Shown here piece after piece: positions 9,011 through 16,403 of a stretch of DNA of 64,000 nt (the stretch's first letter is position 1; each line of letters begins with the position of its first letter). Below the pieces are notes generated by a model that did no database searches, had not been told where the DNA came from, and saw nothing but the letters and a program-made list of their open reading frames with translations. The stretch covers positions 97,341 through 161,340 of the forward strand of contig NZ_LMBZ01000011.1 of NCBI RefSeq assembly GCF_001439635.1, in the 5' to 3' direction. Source of the DNA: Solibacillus cecembensis. GTDB lineage: Bacteria; Bacillota; Bacilli; Bacillales_A; Planococcaceae. Position numbers and translations under genes: made by a program.

Positions 9011-11062
9011 TTACAATTTAAATTGCTGCACGGCCATTTCCAATTCACTTGACATTCGAGCTAACTCTTGAGAAACTGCTGAAACCTCTTCCATTGAAGC
9101 ACTCATTTCTTCAGAAGATGCCGCGACGTTTTGTGAATAATTATTTACTTCTATACTCGTCTTTGAAACTTTTTCTATGTGAACTACTACTTCAGCTATA
9201 TGATTTTTCATGTTTTCCATTGCTATGCTAGCCTCAGTAATTTTTGTTGTACCCGCGAGAATGGAATCTTTAATTTCTCCAAACGCTTTCCCGCTTTCAT
9301 TCACAAGCTTCATACCTTCTTTTGCTGAATTTACCCCTAGATTGACAAGGCCCATTGAATCTTCAATACCTTTTCCGATATCTTGAATAATTTCATTGAT
9401 TTGCAATGCGGAGTTGCTAGATTGCTCGGCAAGTTTTCGAACTTCATCTGCTACTACTGCAAATCCTTTTCCATGTTCACCCGCTCTTGCCGCTTCAATT
9501 GCAGCATTCAAAGCTAGTAAATTCGTTTGCTCTGAAATAGACTGTATCATCAAGCTAATTTGTCTAACTTCATTGGATTTTTCGTTTAACATGCTAATTT
9601 TTTCAGCAGATGAGCTCACATTTTTATCAATTTCACTCATCTGATTTACCGTTTGTTCAACGACATCACTACCTTGCTTGGCCGTTTCCGTTGAATAATG
9701 AATCGAATCTTTTACGTTGCCCATACTCACTGTCACATCATCTACATGCTTAATCACTTCATTGATAATACCTACTGCGTTTTTCATAGCGGCATCCTGT
9801 TCATCCGCTCCAGTAGCAACAAGTTGAATCGATTCAGATATTTCATTAGAAGCTGTTTGATTTTGGATTGAAGATGCTGCCAGCTCTTCGGATGTAGCGG
9901 ATAATTGTTGAGATTCATGCGCAATTTTTTGCATCGTTTCTTTTAAACTGTTTGACATCGTATTGAAATTCTTGCCCATATCCCCAATTTCATCATTTAC
10001 CTTTACCGTGACTTGTTGAGTTAAATCACCTTTAGACATCGCTAAAGATACATCACTAATACTATTAATTCTCTTCGTTATACGTAAACTCATAATAATA
10101 GAAGCGATTACAGCAAGAATGGCAATAACTCCACCTATTACGAAAAGCATTGTTCGTATGAAAGTCGCTGTACTTAATATTTCAGCTTTCTTGATGACAG
10201 CAATATACTTCCACCCTTCAATTTCAGAAGAAATTGTATTTAACATATAGTCTTCGCCATCTAATTCAGTTTCAAATAAGCCATCTTCCTCGAAAAAATC
10301 TAATGATGGGATATTTAATGAAGAAATTGGTTGGAAATTCAATTCAGAATTTTTTGGATGTGCAAGGATTGTTCCATCTTCTTGTGCAAGAATTACATAA
10401 CCATCTTTACCTATATTGATTTCCTTAATTATATCTGTTAAGCCATCCAAACTTACATCTAAACCTAACACACCAGTTTGTTTTCCATCTTTTTCAATTG
10501 AAACGACATTACTTACGATAATTCCCTCTATCCCCGTTGCTGCATAGGCACTTGTTAATTTTACTTTCCCTGGTTCTTCAATACCTGCGCTGTACCAGGG
10601 GCGGTCTCGAGGATCAAAACCAGCTGGCACGGGACCTTCTGGATATTGGACATAGCCACCATCCGATGTACCCATATAAATATAAGGAGCTTTAGGATGA
10701 CTATCACTAAAACGAGAAAACACATCGAAAATAGCTTTCTCCTTCTCCCCATTTGCTGAAGGGGTCATATCGATTGAACCTTCTCCTGCAATATCTTTAT
10801 AGGAAGTAATCGTTGAATCGGCATCTACAACGAAACGGTCATTCGCCAATAAATTAACATTTTCCCTAATCGTTTCAAAATAGAGCGCAATTCCATTGTC
10901 CACCTGTTTAATTTCTTTCTCGCTGAAACTAATGTAATCATCCTTAGTTTTTTCGCTAACTATTTTATTAACTATAACGCCAATAAGAACTATCGGTACT
11001 AATGATAGTAGTAAAGAGAGAACTAATAATTTTGCCTTGAACGAAAATCTTTTCTTATCCAT
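9011..11062 (-). CDS. Methyl-accepting chemotaxis protein with dCache sensor domain
   Basis: 683 residues: transmembrane helix about 12-32, double-Cache periplasmic-type sensor about 35-285 ([13 protein letters not shown] and [11 protein letters not shown] are the Cache ligand-pocket signatures), second helix about 298-320, HAMP about 320-375, and a long signalling coiled coil with tip [19 protein letters not shown] near residue 520. It should pass ligand occupancy to CheA/CheW and be adapted by methylation. The RPWY...D pattern resembles amino-acid-binding Cache domains, but the ligand is unproven. The ATG follows AGGAGAG. A cyclic-di-GMP-I riboswitch with terminator sits in the leader, so expression should follow c-di-GMP level. 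It lies next to the VanRS-like pair but is separately transcribed. Confidence 0.92.
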   Translation of the reverse strand: MDKKRFSFKAKLLVLSLLLSLVPIVLIGVIVNKIVSEKTKDDYISFSEKEIKQVDNGIALYFETIRENVNLLANDRFVVDADSTITSYKDIAGEGSIDMTPSANGEKEKAIFDVFSRFSDSHPKAPYIYMGTSDGGYVQYPEGPVPAGFDPRDRPWYSAGIEEPGKVKLTSAYAATGIEGIIVSNVVSIEKDGKQTGVLGLDVSLDGLTDIIKEINIGKDGYVILAQEDGTILAHPKNSELNFQPISSLNIPSLDFFEEDGLFETELDGEDYMLNTISSEIEGWKYIAVIKKAEILSTATFIRTMLFVIGGVIAILAVIASIIMSLRITKRINSISDVSLAMSKGDLTQQVTVKVNDEIGDMGKNFNTMSNSLKETMQKIAHESQQLSATSEELAASSIQNQTASNEISESIQLVATGADEQDAAMKNAVGIINEVIKHVDDVTVSMGNVKDSIHYSTETAKQGSDVVEQTVNQMSEIDKNVSSSAEKISMLNEKSNEVRQISLMIQSISEQTNLLALNAAIEAARAGEHGKGFAVVADEVRKLAEQSSNSALQINEIIQDIGKGIEDSMGLVNLGVNSAKEGMKLVNESGKAFGEIKDSILAGTTKITEASIAMENMKNHIAEVVVHIEKVSKTSIEVNNYSQNVAASSEEMSASMEEVSAVSQELARMSSELEMAVQQFKL

Positions 11063-11204
11063 TTCTACAATCCTCTCCTTTTAATTAATAGTAGATTAAG
11101 CTTAGACTGCTATTGCTTTAAAGCTTTTAAATCGGTAATTTTTAGAATCTCTTAATTCTTTCTAGCTATGACTTTTCCCTATTGCCAGGTAGTTTTAAAC
11201 ACTC

Positions 11205-11236
11205 AAAAAGGCTAATCTATTTAATATAGAGTAGCC
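11205..11236 (-). terminator. Expression-platform terminator of the c-di-GMP riboswitch
   Basis: Minus strand: GGCTACTCTA pairs with TAGATTAGCC, followed by TTTTT. It lies between the aptamer and the chemoreceptor start, where a riboswitch terminator is expected. Confidence 0.8.
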
Positions 11237-11261
11237 AAGGAATTTATATATAGTAACTCAT

Positions 11262-11372
11262 AAATTCGGTAACCAGGCGATCATTGTTTATGATTAAAGG
11301 ACTTTTGATAGTCCTCTAAACTTTAGATCCTAGGCTTTGCGTCCTGCCCTTTCGGAACAGTTTGCCTTTAAC
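11262..11372 (-). ncRNA. Cyclic di-GMP-I (GEMM-I) riboswitch
   Basis: The minus strand carries the GEMM-I core in order: AAAGGCAAACTG, a GAAA tetraloop (TTCCGAAAGG), the invariant GGACGCAAAGCCT, a variable hairpin (AGGACT...AGTCCT) and the closing GGTTACCGAA. It is followed by a terminator at 11205-11236 and by the chemoreceptor gene, a common target of this riboswitch class. Whether ligand turns the gene on or off depends on pairing I cannot resolve by eye. Confidence 0.93.
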
Positions 11373-11539
11373 TTCTATAGCTTTAGTTTAAAATCACACC
11401 CACTTATAATCTCATGTTGCTCTACAAAATTCAAGGAAATTTAACAAATACTAGCCATTAATCTGTGATATATGACGTATAAGTATAGTCCAAAAGTATT
11501 GTGGTGGTGGTTTTTATTCGCTATATATAGAGGTTTATA
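11373..11539. other. Upstream region of the riboswitch; no gene seen
   Basis: AT-rich. It should hold the promoter of the riboswitch-chemoreceptor transcript on the minus strand; a candidate is TTGGAC with TATCAC 17 bp further, a poor match. No coding region or repeat recognised. Confidence 0.4.
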
Positions 11540-11689
11540 TTACAAGCAAACTTCTTTAGTGGGATCTTCATTTTGTACAACTAAATAACAAACGTATCTT
11601 GATAGTATAATGTCCTCTATTTCACGTTCTGCATTAGAACCGAGTCGGACCATTTTGTTGACATTAACAAAATGATCACTAACTAGATA
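11540..11689 (-). pseudogene. Relic of a DinD-like (DNA-damage-inducible protein D) gene
   Basis: An open stretch of 49 codons without a start, running from an in-frame stop to TAA at 11540. It reads HFVNVNKMVRLGSNAEREIE, then ILSRYVCYLVVQNEDPTK. This matches the memorable core of DinD/BRO-N-type proteins (GSxAxREIxDxxLSRYACYLIxQNGDP). Only this core remains; both ends are gone. It lies directly beside rlmH-end-like site D (11711), as a gene cut by an insertion or deletion at an island border would. DinD homologues are typical of mobile DNA. Functional product unlikely. Confidence 0.7.
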
Positions 11690-11710
11690 CTAATAACATT
11701 CATAAAAAAA

Positions 11711-11736
11711 CGCACTTACTTGTAATACAGTTCTCC
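11711..11736 (-). other. rlmH-3'-end-like attachment site (copy D)
   Basis: The minus strand reads GGAGAACTGTATTACAAGT and continues AAGTGCG: 22 of 26 positions equal the end of rlmH at 21543-21568, in the same orientation, with an A-rich plus-strand flank on the downstream side. The preceding GTGTTATGGAGAAC is shared with copy C. Interpreted as an SCC-type att site. Confidence 0.6.
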
Positions 11737-11810
11737 ATAACACAGCTAAATGAAGCCCTCGCATTCTCACTTTTTTACAAAAACTTCAGTTGCGTAAAAT
11801 TCAAAAGTTT

Positions 11811-12155
11811 CTATACGATTGGCTTTTCAAATATAAAGACCGATACAGCCATATCCTCTTCAACCTTTATATCAGAAAATAAATGAAGTAGCTTTGAATC
11901 GACAAGCTCTTCCATTCCTTCAGGGACTTGCACCTTATACACTTCTTGAATCATTTGAGTTCTAGCATTATGAATTACTTTTTTACCTTCTTCAGCTTGT
12001 ATGATAAATTTTTCAGTTGGTGTTAGAATGCCATACATAGTAGTGACAGCCATATTCTCCACGAAATGAGTGTGGATTCTCTCCGGTCCTTTTCCATAGA
12101 TTTCTTTACGAACCTTTCGTACAATTTCATTAAATACCGTTTCCCTTTTCTTCAT
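11811..12155 (-). CDS. DUF2294 family protein
   Basis: A 114-residue soluble protein of the DUF2294 family. It has the family pattern GKGPERIHTHFVENMAVTTM, then GILTPTEKFIIQAEEGKK and a C-terminal half ending VEEDMAVSVFIFEKP. The length is normal. The biochemical role is not established; database names linking the family to Na+-translocating proteins are annotation only. The ATG is preceded by GGGGGC. It is divergent from the TRIC-like channel gene at 12471. Both lie between the rlmH-end-like sites C and D, so they may be island cargo. Confidence 0.8.
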   Translation of the reverse strand: MKKRETVFNEIVRKVRKEIYGKGPERIHTHFVENMAVTTMYGILTPTEKFIIQAEEGKKVIHNARTQMIQEVYKVQVPEGMEELVDSKLLHLFSDIKVEEDMAVSVFIFEKPIV

Positions 12156-12366
12156 GTTTTCGCCCCCTGTTTATTCAAAACTATACATCAAAATTGTAGG
12201 AAAATTAAATTACCCTCTATGTTCTTTTTAAACAGAGTAGTATAATGGAAGAAATGCACATAATTTAGCCACTCTTTTAAATGGAATTCTAATAATTTTT
12301 TTGTTAGAACGCTATTTTGGTTTTTCAATAATGGATTGATTCATTAGTAGGTATTGCTAATTGATT

Positions 12367-12415
12367 ACTCCACTACAAGGTCTTTTTACAAGACTTCTTG
12401 TGGTGGAGTTTTTTT
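12367..12415 (+). terminator. Leader terminator/attenuator upstream of the TRIC-like gene
   Basis: ACTCCACTACAAG (12367-12379) pairs over 13 bp, one a G-U, with CTTGTGGTGGAGT (12397-12409), with an inner GTCTT/AAGAC stem, followed by seven T. It ends 55 bp before the ATG at 12471. TATAAT at about 12240 offers a promoter, giving a leader of about 130 nt before the hairpin. This suggests control by attenuation; I do not recognise an aptamer. Confidence 0.75.
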
Positions 12416-12470
12416 GTGTAGAAATTTAACTTGCACTTCCTACTAAAAATAATAAGGGGGTTTTTAAAGT

Positions 12471-13154
12471 ATGTCTTGGATTGTCCTACATTATATCGGC
12501 ATTATTTCTTATGCAGCAACTGGAGCATTCATTGCTCTTGAAACGAGATTTTCTTTTATCGGGGTATACGCATTAGGCTTTATTACAGCTTTTGGGGGAG
12601 GACTGATTCGAAATGTAATTATTGGGGTTCCTGCTACGGAACTTTGGGAGCATTCTGCTATTTTAACGGTGTTAATCACATTGACAATCATCGTATTAAT
12701 CCCACTAAAGTGGATTGATCATTGGAGACGCTGGGGATTATTTTTTGATTCCATCGGACTTGCTTCCTTCGCTCTTCAAGGAGCAATGCTAGCCAGCGAA
12801 GTTTTTTCCAATGATTTAGGCGTGATGATTTTAGCAGCGTTATTTACTGGTGTGGGTGGCGGAATGATTCGGGACGTTATCGCAGGTCGAAAACCACTGG
12901 CATTGAAGGAAGAAATTCATGCCATTTTAACAATTTTATGTGCACTCTCTATTTGGCTTGGATGGGATTCTCCCCTTGAGCTCACACTTACCGTCCTTAT
13001 TGTAATCATAATCCGGATGTCTGCCATTCACTATAATTGGAGGCTTCCCCTGCCCTGTCATAATGATGAGAGAAGTGAATTTCGGATGCCTTTAAACTTC
13101 GGATTTCTTTTTAAGAAAGTTGTTAGAAAGTCCAGCTATAAAAATGGGAAGTAA
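12471..13154 (+). CDS. UPF0126/TRIC-family membrane protein
   Basis: 227 residues with about seven transmembrane segments. Two homologous halves each carry the family's glycine-rich signature: AFGGGLIRNVIIG near residue 43 and GVGGGMIRDVIAG near residue 130. Bacterial TRIC homologues form trimeric channels passing K+ and other monovalent cations; some relatives were annotated as glycine transporters. The hydrophilic tail after about residue 197 is longer than usual. The ATG follows AAGGGGG. A strong terminator-like hairpin in the leader suggests regulated read-through. The gene lies between rlmH-end-like sites C and D. Confidence 0.85.
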   Translation: MSWIVLHYIGIISYAATGAFIALETRFSFIGVYALGFITAFGGGLIRNVIIGVPATELWEHSAILTVLITLTIIVLIPLKWIDHWRRWGLFFDSIGLASFALQGAMLASEVFSNDLGVMILAALFTGVGGGMIRDVIAGRKPLALKEEIHAILTILCALSIWLGWDSPLELTLTVLIVIIIRMSAIHYNWRLPLPCHNDERSEFRMPLNFGFLFKKVVRKSSYKNGK

Positions 13155-13294
13155 TCGTTTAAGCGCCCATTCCTTTCGATGTCCAACTTTCTGTATGCTT
13201 TTTTTGTCCAGTGCATTATTCATAATAGGAACTAATCCCTTGGTATTATTGATAAAGTAACCGCTTAATTAATTTACTTCTTTTTTAATAGTGT

Positions 13295-13366
13295 TAATAT
13301 ACAACTAATAGCGGTGTATCGTTGCGGCATACACATACGGAGATTGAATGCGTTCAATCTCCTTTT
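13295..13366 (+). ncRNA. Candidate small RNA with intrinsic terminator
   Basis: An extended -10-like box (TG at 13292-13293, TAATAT at 13295-13300) is followed by hairpin GTGTAT/ATACAC (13314-13334) and hairpin GGAGATTGAA/TTCAATCTCC (13339-13362) with TTTT. No open frame is inside. It could instead be the distal terminator of the TRIC-like gene. It lies beside site C. Confidence 0.4.
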
Positions 13367-13373
13367 CGTTTAC

Positions 13374-13409
13374 AAAAAACAGCCTAACTTAGCTTGTTAG
13401 ACTGTCAAA
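13374..13409 (-). terminator. Minus-strand terminator next to site C
   Basis: Minus strand: GACAGTCTAAC pairs imperfectly with GTTAGGCTGT and is followed by TTTTTT. It may end transcription coming from the SIMPL-domain gene. Confidence 0.7.
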
Positions 13410-13425
13410 AATACCTTTATAAAAC

Positions 13426-13451
13426 CGTACGTATTTATGGTACGGTTCTCC
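13426..13451 (-). other. rlmH-3'-end-like attachment site (copy C)
   Basis: The minus strand reads GGAGAACCGTACCATAA and continues ATACGTACG, 23 of 26 positions identical to the rlmH end. The first 17 are exact and still spell GEPYH. It shares the upstream flank GTGTTATGGAGAAC with copy D. Confidence 0.7.
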
Positions 13452-13597
13452 ATAACACAAGTTAATACTATACCACTCCGTTCACTAAGATTTATGGATT
13501 ATAAAAAACTCCATTCATTTTACGCAAAATAACGATTAACAGTATCCCCCTCTACCAAATCACGGACAAAGGGGGGATTAGTTTAGAATATGCTACA

Positions 13598-14251
13598 TTA
13601 AAATCGAAATTTAACTCGAACAGAGGCATTAATAGAGATTCTTCCCTGTTCTATAGGTGTTATAAATTCCTGATTACTCATTTGAACCGCCTTATAAGAA
13701 ACTGGTGTAACATTATGGGTCTCTTCAATAATCTCAATTGGTATTAGTTGCAATGGAATATGCATCGTTTCAGCCATGGATTTGGCTTTCCCCATTGCAT
13801 TAACTAGTGCTAAATTAAGAGCTTGTTGATAATAAGCATCTGAATCTTCAATTTTAAACTGAATAGCTGAAACATGATTTGCCCCATTTTGTATAGCTGT
13901 ATCAATAACCATACCCGCTTGACTAATCTCCGTTATTTTAACAGTAATTGCATTTTGCACCTCAAAGCCCCTGAACACCTGTCTTCCCTCAATATAATCG
14001 TAGTTAGGAGAAATCGTATAGACAGTTGTTTGGATCTCCTCTCTTGGAATATTTAACGCCACGAGTGAATCAATGACGCGATTCATAATTATGGCATTTT
14101 CTTGTTGAGCTAGACTGACATCCTTTCCTTCTGTACGTACTTCTATCTGAATTTGAACATACTCAGGCTGCGCTACTATTTCTCCATTCCCTATCACGGT
14201 CATTTCACGTGAAACATTAGATGGTTGAAATTGAAATTGTGGATGATACAA
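13598..14251 (-). CDS. SIMPL (DUF541) domain protein
   Basis: A 217-residue single-domain SIMPL/DUF541 protein. It shows the family start REMTVIGNGEIVAQPEYVQI, the EIQTTVYTISPNYDYIEG stretch and the conserved AMGKAKSMAETM helix. Family members assemble into rings or sit in cell envelopes; the function is poorly known. There is no signal peptide, so it is probably cytoplasmic or spore/surface-associated by another route. The gene ends at an imperfect C-rich hairpin (13541-13578). A parS-like sequence lies inside the first codons (14201-14216). It sits between rlmH-end-like sites B and C. Confidence 0.85.
   Translation of the reverse strand: MYHPQFQFQPSNVSREMTVIGNGEIVAQPEYVQIQIEVRTEGKDVSLAQQENAIIMNRVIDSLVALNIPREEIQTTVYTISPNYDYIEGRQVFRGFEVQNAITVKITEISQAGMVIDTAIQNGANHVSAIQFKIEDSDAYYQQALNLALVNAMGKAKSMAETMHIPLQLIPIEIIEETHNVTPVSYKAVQMSNQEFITPIEQGRISINASVRVKFRF
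14201..14216. promoter_or_regulatory. parS-like ParB binding site
   Basis: CATTTCACGTGAAACA matches 14 of 16 positions of the parS consensus TGTTTCACGTGAAACA, with the palindromic core TTTCACGTGAAA intact. It is inside the SIMPL-domain gene, about 39 kb from dnaA, a distance at which origin-proximal parS sites occur in Bacillus. Confidence 0.6.
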
Positions 14252-14415
14252 CGGATTCCGCCTTTCGTGTAATTGTTATTCAATATACTATGCGCTTTGA
14301 CTAGATAATTGTTCGTATCAATATTTACTTTTTTATCCTTGCTTGTTGAAAAGTTTATGGGGGAAGTATTTAAATTTATTCAATATTACAGTGTTGCTAT
14401 GTATAAAAACTATGC

Positions 14416-14634
14416 TCATGTGAATTTATTAATTATGCGTAAAATATGTATTTTTGTGATTGTAAACAGCCATGCTCGTATATCTTTTTTGCCGTCAAAT
14501 TGGTGAATGGACTTTAGTGCCTTAAAAAATGTTTCTTGTGTAATTTCTTTTGCAATATTTTCATCTGACTCCAGTGATCTCATATAAAAATAAAAATCAT
14601 GAAAATATGCTTGATAGATTTCCTCAAAGTCCAT
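14416..14634 (-). pseudogene. Truncated ECF sigma factor (region 2 only)
   Basis: 72 codons with the sigma-70 region 2 signature: MDFEEIYQAYFHDFYFYM, then IAKEITQETFFKALKSI and IRAWLFTI. A full ECF sigma factor has about 160-190 residues with region 4 for the -35 element. Here the frame degenerates after LFTITK and stops, so region 4 and the linker are missing. The product could bind core polymerase but not recognise a promoter normally. There is no anti-sigma gene beside it. It lies between rlmH-end-like sites B and C, consistent with damage at an island border. Confidence 0.75.
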
Positions 14635-14690
14635 ATCTTCCCCTCTTTACTTAAATAACTAGCTAGATGTTAAAGCACTTCAAATTTTGC

Positions 14691-14728
14691 AAAAAAATAG
14701 ACTTATCCATTTTATCTGAATAGGTCTA
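14691..14728 (-). terminator. Minus-strand terminator upstream of the sigma relic
   Basis: Minus strand: TAGACCTAT pairs imperfectly with ATAAGTCTA, followed by TTTTTTT. The transcript it ends must start to the right (about 14740-14776), where no gene is visible. Confidence 0.6.
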
Positions 14729-14776
14729 GCTAATGATTAATAATATATGCGCTTGCTCAAGAACATGCCGATAATA

Positions 14777-14802
14777 TCGCACTTACTTATGTTACGGTTC
14801 TT
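14777..14802 (-). other. rlmH-3'-end-like attachment site (copy B), inside a palindrome
   Basis: The minus strand reads GAACCGTAACATAAGTAAG, with 24 of 26 positions of the rlmH end retained. On the plus strand it is followed by CTTAAGTGCGATTTTT, which pairs with ATCGCACTTA at its start, so this copy is also a hairpin (14776-14823) able to act as a terminator. Confidence 0.65.
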
Positions 14803-14867
14803 CGTAATAGGCTTAAGTGCGATTTTTATACAACGCTTAAACATAAATCGAATGTGTCTTCAATTTT

Positions 14868-14900
14868 ATGTATTCTGTGTAACATATACACGGAATACAT
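14868..14900. promoter_or_regulatory. Long inverted repeat, candidate operator
   Basis: ATGTATTCTGTGTA (14868-14881) and TACACGGAATACAT (14887-14900) pair over 14 bp (one G-U) with a 5-nt centre. It lies about 30 bp before an extended -10 element (TGCTATACT, 14928-14936), where a repressor or activator site would be expected. No T-run follows, so it is less likely a terminator. Confidence 0.5.
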
Positions 14901-14927
14901 AATTAATTATTATTTCACAGATTGCTA

Positions 14928-15085
14928 TGCTATACTAATTAAGTGGTAAACAACAAGTATTGACACTGAATAATGGTAATTTCAGATTAAACAAATTAGC
15001 ATTATTGGGTGCCAAACCCATTAGAGTTCTTCAGGAACAAAGAATTCTACCGCAACATCTCCTTGTGAGATGTTGCATTTTTTTT
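14928..15085 (+). ncRNA. Orphan structured transcript (small RNA or riboswitch without its gene)
   Basis: An extended -10 (TGCTATACT, 14928-14936) should start an RNA at about 14943. The RNA has stems CTGAA/TTCAG, TGGGT/ACCCA (15005-15020) and GTTC/GAAC, and ends in a perfect 10-bp terminator GCAACATCTC/GAGATGTTGC (15052-15076) with eight T. No reading frame is inside and no gene follows for 400 bp on this strand. I compared it in mind with common riboswitch classes and found no match. Confidence 0.5.
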
Positions 15086-15216
15086 GTTTCCATAAAATTT
15101 TTGGGGTCTATCAATTAAAATCATGAACAAAAGCGCTTTGCCATAAACGTAAATAATAGCATTTTCAATGTTACCTTTTGCGAAAATTTATATTTTCTTA
15201 CTCAACAAATTAAAAC
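15086..15216. other. AT-rich spacer before site A
   Basis: No gene, hairpin or repeat recognised in this 131-bp stretch. Confidence 0.5.
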
Positions 15217-15242
15217 CGCACTTACTTATGATACGGTTCGCC
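15217..15242 (-). other. rlmH-3'-end-like attachment site (copy A)
   Basis: The minus strand reads GGCGAACCGTATCATAAGTA and continues AGTGCG, 24 of 26 positions of the rlmH end, still spelling GEPYHK and a stop. The inner TATCATAAGTAA equals the core of the staphylococcal SCC integration site as I recall it. Confidence 0.75.
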
Positions 15243-15376
15243 AGATTATAGGTAATAAATTTATATTGTCACGCGTCGTCAAAGTTTAGTCCTAAATAAC
15301 GTATTTCGATATATGTGGTTAATTTCGCTCCCATATTTGAAAAATGCACTCCCCTACCCCATAATATCCCAACAAG

Positions 15377-15416
15377 TAAATCCCCCTAAGTCGCAAATTC
15401 CGACCTAGGGGGATTT
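15377..15416. terminator. Strong bidirectional terminator after speB
   Basis: AAATCCCCCTA and TAGGGGGATTT pair together with CGAC/GTCG around a 7-nt loop. It lies 130 bp downstream of speB and closes the metK-spe operon. Confidence 0.9.
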
Positions 15417-15545
15417 CAATTATTTCTGCCAATTACTCAATTCCTTCAGCAATTCCGGCAGTTGTAGTTTTTTACGTCAATCGCCAAAAAATATTGCCAG
15501 ATGCGCATTAAAAGTTTATCACTTCGAATGCTTAGCTATTTATAC

Positions 15546-16403
15546 TTATTTAGCTAAAGTCAGCAGCATTTCACGAATTGTTTTACACGCTACCGCTGTT
15601 GATGCGCCAGATGGATCGTATTGAGGCGATAATTCTACCACATCTGCTGCCACAATATTATTTAATTTTTGAAAGGACCCGATTGCATTTAATAATTCTC
15701 GGTACGTAATCCCCCCTGGCTCAGGAGTACCTGTACCCGGTAAAACGCTTGGATCTAAAACGTCTAAATCAATTGTAATGTATACGGGTACATCACGAAG
15801 TTTCTCAACGATATCTTTTACAGTATTTAAATAGAATGGCTCTAAGTACGTATGTTCATTTGCCCATTCAAATTCTTGTTCAGTTCCAGAACGAATACCA
15901 AATTGGAAAATGCGTCCGTCTCCTAAGAAATCATGACACCGACGAATAACTGCTGCATGTGAAAGTTTTTCACCTAAAAATTCATCGCGTAAATCTGTAT
16001 GGGCATCGATATGAATTACGTGTAAATCTGGATATTTTTCATATGCTGCTTGGATTGTCGGGAAACTTACTAAGTGCTCGCCACCAACCATTAAGAATTT
16101 TTTATTATCTTGAATTAAACCACGTGTATATTCTAAAATCGTCTCCATCGCTTTTTGCGTATTTCCTAATGGCATTTCTAAATCGCCACCATCGTAAATC
16201 GTACAATTTTCAAGATCTTTCTTTAAATATGGAGAGTAAGTTTCTAATCCGTATGAATCCGGACGAATTGCTTGCATTGCAAAGCGAGTTCCCGGTCGAA
16301 AACTAGTTGTTCCGTCGAAAGGAATACCGAATAATACGATTTCTGAATTAGAGTAGTCACTTTCACAACCAATAAAAGTGCTAACGTTTAAAGGTTTATT
16401 CAT
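15546..16403 (-). CDS. speB: Agmatinase
   Basis: A 285-residue ureohydrolase that splits agmatine into putrescine and urea in the cytoplasm. The binuclear Mn site motifs are all visible: GGEHLVS near residue 110, DAHTDLRDE near 135 and DLDVLDPS near 215. The length is normal. The frame opens at a TTG at 16412, but the ATG at 16403 gives a normal N-terminus (MNKPLNVSTFIG) and overlaps the end of speE by 8 bp, so translational coupling is likely. It is the last gene of the metK-speA-speD-speE-speB operon; a strong terminator follows. Confidence 0.95.
   Translation of the reverse strand: MNKPLNVSTFIGCESDYSNSEIVLFGIPFDGTTSFRPGTRFAMQAIRPDSYGLETYSPYLKKDLENCTIYDGGDLEMPLGNTQKAMETILEYTRGLIQDNKKFLMVGGEHLVSFPTIQAAYEKYPDLHVIHIDAHTDLRDEFLGEKLSHAAVIRRCHDFLGDGRIFQFGIRSGTEQEFEWANEHTYLEPFYLNTVKDIVEKLRDVPVYITIDLDVLDPSVLPGTGTPEPGGITYRELLNAIGSFQKLNNIVAADVVELSPQYDPSGASTAVACKTIREMLLTLAK

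Noticed and set aside
13541..13578. C-rich/G-rich inverted sequence after the SIMPL gene as a strong terminator
   Set aside because: The stem is imperfect and no T-run follows; left as a weak hairpin in the gene entry.
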